Positions 62,740 to 64,000 of a DNA stretch of 64,000 nucleotides are shown piece after piece. Origin of the DNA: Alloprevotella sp. (GTDB lineage: Bacteria > Bacteroidota > Bacteroidia > Bacteroidales > Muribaculaceae). The DNA is taken from positions 22,898 to 86,897 of the forward strand of contig JAMPIE010000009.1 of NCBI GenBank assembly GCA_023663135.1. The letters run 5' to 3'. The translations under genes and the position numbers were made by a program. Numbering within the stretch: the first letter of the stretch is position 1; each line of letters opens with the position of its first letter. The notes under the pieces are model-generated. The model was given only the letters and a program-made list of their open reading frames with translations, searched no databases and had not been told where the DNA came from.

Positions 62740-63552
62740 ATGATTCAGACGCTGAAGCTTTATACGCCCTGGTCCTTCTCATTCCGTCGTTGGGTCCGTC
62801 GGCTATACCCCGACATCCCCATCGACCGATACACCACGCTCCTCGACCAATTTGAGCACCAGCGCCATCTCCTCGGCTTCGTCTACGCCTACATCGACCT
62901 CCACCTCCTCCGCGACCGCTGGCATCCCCGCCGCCTCGACCTCAACCTCCTCTCCTACACCATCCTCCCCCTCTACCTCCGCTGGCTCCGCGAGGTCATT
63001 GCCCCTGCCGATGCAATCCGCTCTACGGCCATCATCGCCCGGCGCAAGCCCATGGCTCAAGAGATCATCCGTCGTTGCTTCGTCCGTCCTCTCCACCTGG
63101 CCGGTCATCGCCTCTCCGCCGAGGAGCGCGACGTCCTCTTCACCCCGGCCAGCCACTCCCTCCGCTCCGTCAACTCTCTCCGAGGCTCCTCATTCCACTA
63201 CTGCCTCGTCCTCGACACCGACCTCTTCCACGCCCGACATATAGGCTCCTCCTTCGGCGCTCTCCTCCAGTGCGTCGCCCCCTTCTTCTCCGGCGCCCCG
63301 GGCTCTGCCCTCATCTTCGTCGGCGACTCCGTCCGCCACCCCCGCTCCGGCTTCGCCAGGATGGTCCGCCGTCAGCCCTACCCCCTCCCAATCCCCGACT
63401 CTACCCGTACTCCCTTCATCCATTCCACCGGATCACCACCCGCCCTGGATAACCCCCGGATAATCCCCTGGATATCCCCGGATATAAAAGTGCCACACTC
63501 CATGCCTCCAATCCATATTAATCTTAAACCTTTGGAAGCCTTGAGCGCATAA
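62740..63552 (+). CDS. Hypothetical protein, Arg/Leu/Pro-rich
   Basis: 270 residues that I do not recognise. It begins MIQTLKLYTPWSFSFRRWVRRLYP, is strongly basic with many Arg, His and Leu, and has no clear signal peptide or transmembrane helix. Nearly every codon ends in C (ctc, gcc, cgc, tac), a strong sign of real translation in this genome, and that pattern fades in the last ~40 codons. The C-terminal ~25 residues (ALDNPRIIPWISPDIK) are encoded by CCTGGATA-type repeats. Position beside a tRNA gene could mean insertion, but no integrase or attachment repeat is visible. Confidence 0.6.
   Translation: MIQTLKLYTPWSFSFRRWVRRLYPDIPIDRYTTLLDQFEHQRHLLGFVYAYIDLHLLRDRWHPRRLDLNLLSYTILPLYLRWLREVIAPADAIRSTAIIARRKPMAQEIIRRCFVRPLHLAGHRLSAEERDVLFTPASHSLRSVNSLRGSSFHYCLVLDTDLFHARHIGSSFGALLQCVAPFFSGAPGSALIFVGDSVRHPRSGFARMVRRQPYPLPIPDSTRTPFIHSTGSPPALDNPRIIPWISPDIKVPHSMPPIHINLKPLEALSA
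63444..63484 (+). repeat. Approximately 11-bp repeat array, downstream cluster
   Basis: CCYGGATA units start at 63444, 63455, 63467 and 63477 (spacing 11, 12, 10). They lie inside the 3' end of the reading frame ending at 63552. Confidence 0.7.
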
Positions 63553-63688
63553 GCGGGTGCCGCGCCCCGCCCCCTCAGCCCCTTTGGTAATCGTAAAAAA
63601 ATAGGTTGGTAAAGAATTTCGCAGGATTTTTTGTGCAGATTTTTTAGCGAAAGTGCAGGAGTGTAGCGAGCTACATGACTAAACTGAG
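63553..63688. other. Intergenic stretch with short direct and inverted repeats
   Basis: Contains two GCAGrATTTTTT direct repeats (near 63621 and 63635) and the inverted repeat TGTAGC-GA-GCTACA (63662-63675). This may be a dispersed element shared with other loci, which cannot be tested from one copy. Confidence 0.35.
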
Positions 63689-63889
63689 TTGAAAAAGATG
63701 CCAAAAAAGACAAGAAAGTCTACCAAGTTATTTTTTGAAGATTACTTAGCCGCAAGGCCAAAGACATCCAAGCGCAGGCAAGAGATCCTTGACATTCTTC
63801 CATTCTTTATCGCTCACCTCGTCCCCCCCCCCATGCCTGGTTTAGCTTGCCATGGCATCTTCGGGTCTATCACCGCCTCAATGCTTTAA
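63689..63889 (+). CDS. Small basic hypothetical protein (low confidence)
   Basis: 66 residues starting MKKMPKKTRKSTKLFFEDYLAARPKTSKRRQEILDILPFF. The N-terminal 40 residues are Lys/Arg-rich. The C-terminal part (VPPPMPGLACHGIFGSITASML) looks unlike a natural protein end. It could be a truncated gene or a chance frame after a repeat. No homology is recognised. Confidence 0.3.
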   Translation: MKKMPKKTRKSTKLFFEDYLAARPKTSKRRQEILDILPFFIAHLVPPPMPGLACHGIFGSITASML

Positions 63890-64000
63890 CTCGCTGTTAC
63901 TGACCTCTTTCCCCGGTCAAAGTAAAATTTATTCTATTGGTCAATTGTTAACAAAGGTTAAATAGGATATGTTTTTCGGCATAAAATTTGGCCAGTATCG
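63890..64000 (+). other. Window-end intergenic DNA, possible promoter
   Basis: The AT-rich end contains the dyad TTAACAAAGGTTAA and TAAAATTTGG near the window edge, resembling a plus-strand promoter for a gene beyond the window. No coding sequence is seen. Confidence 0.3.

Noticed and set aside
62803..63156. 117-codon minus-strand acidic frame within the 62.7-kb gene
   Set aside because: Composition is the mirror of C-ending codons on the plus strand (GAG/GAGGAG runs); no start context or homology.
1..64000. CRISPR arrays, insertion sequences or rRNA genes
   Set aside because: No regularly spaced identical repeats of CRISPR length, no transposase-like reading frames and no rRNA segments were noticed on reading both strands.

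Overview
The window is chromosomal DNA from a member of the Bacteroidales, most likely a moderately GC-rich gut lineage of the Muribaculaceae type (an inference from gene content and codon style, not a placement). Promoters repeatedly match the Bacteroidetes TAnnTTTG -7 box. Surface biology is also typical: a TonB receptor with a BtuG-like lipoprotein, GldH, a PCMD protein, T9SS-like C-terminal tails, and surface lipoproteins with acidic residues after the lipobox cysteine. No phage, insertion sequence, rRNA or CRISPR array was seen.

1-11.2 kb is vitamin territory. A thiamine operon (thiS, a TenI-like/ThiE fusion, thiG, partial thiH; minus strand) sits behind a TPP riboswitch. Divergently, a cobalamin riboswitch leads a six-gene operon for B12 capture (btuB, btuG-like, btuF-like) and late corrinoid assembly (cobQ, cobD, cbiB). 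The B12-dependent methionine synthase MetH at 37-41 kb is a likely consumer.

11.2-35.7 kb is mostly housekeeping: a GltD-like oxidoreductase, AsnA, SerB, an Lrp regulator with a sugar-kinase-like partner, a patatin-barrel protein, a PCMD/calycin protein, AlaS, a MerR regulator, a LysM/OMP/ModF-like operon, and the aromatic amino-acid operon pheA-aminotransferase-DAHPS/chorismate mutase-tyrA-priA. The most striking regulatory signal lies upstream of pheA. A 29-codon reading frame with 12 Phe/Tyr codons is followed by an intrinsic terminator and a mutually exclusive antiterminator helix, which is the layout of a ribosome-mediated attenuator.

35.7-37.4 kb holds a fucosyltransferase-like gene and an AT-rich, apparently solitary PmeII-type restriction endonuclease. 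37.4-49 kb is a long same-strand run: zapB-like coiled coil, zapA, a candidate 6S-like RNA, rny, PSP1, gldH, pepP, cca, a DnaQ-like exonuclease and metH.

49-50.5 kb is a damaged lipoprotein locus. It contains an intact small surface lipoprotein, a Spi-domain lipoprotein pseudogene that has lost its start codon and carries a frameshift, and a 102-nt duplicate of the small lipoprotein's 3' end at the breakpoint. After cardiolipin synthase and an acyl-CoA ligase comes an 8.3-kb gene for a 2757-residue secreted protein with three tandem composite repeats, many lectin-like modules and a T9SS-like tail. A tRNA-Arg(CCT) follows, then an unrecognised gene associated with roughly 11-bp repeats.
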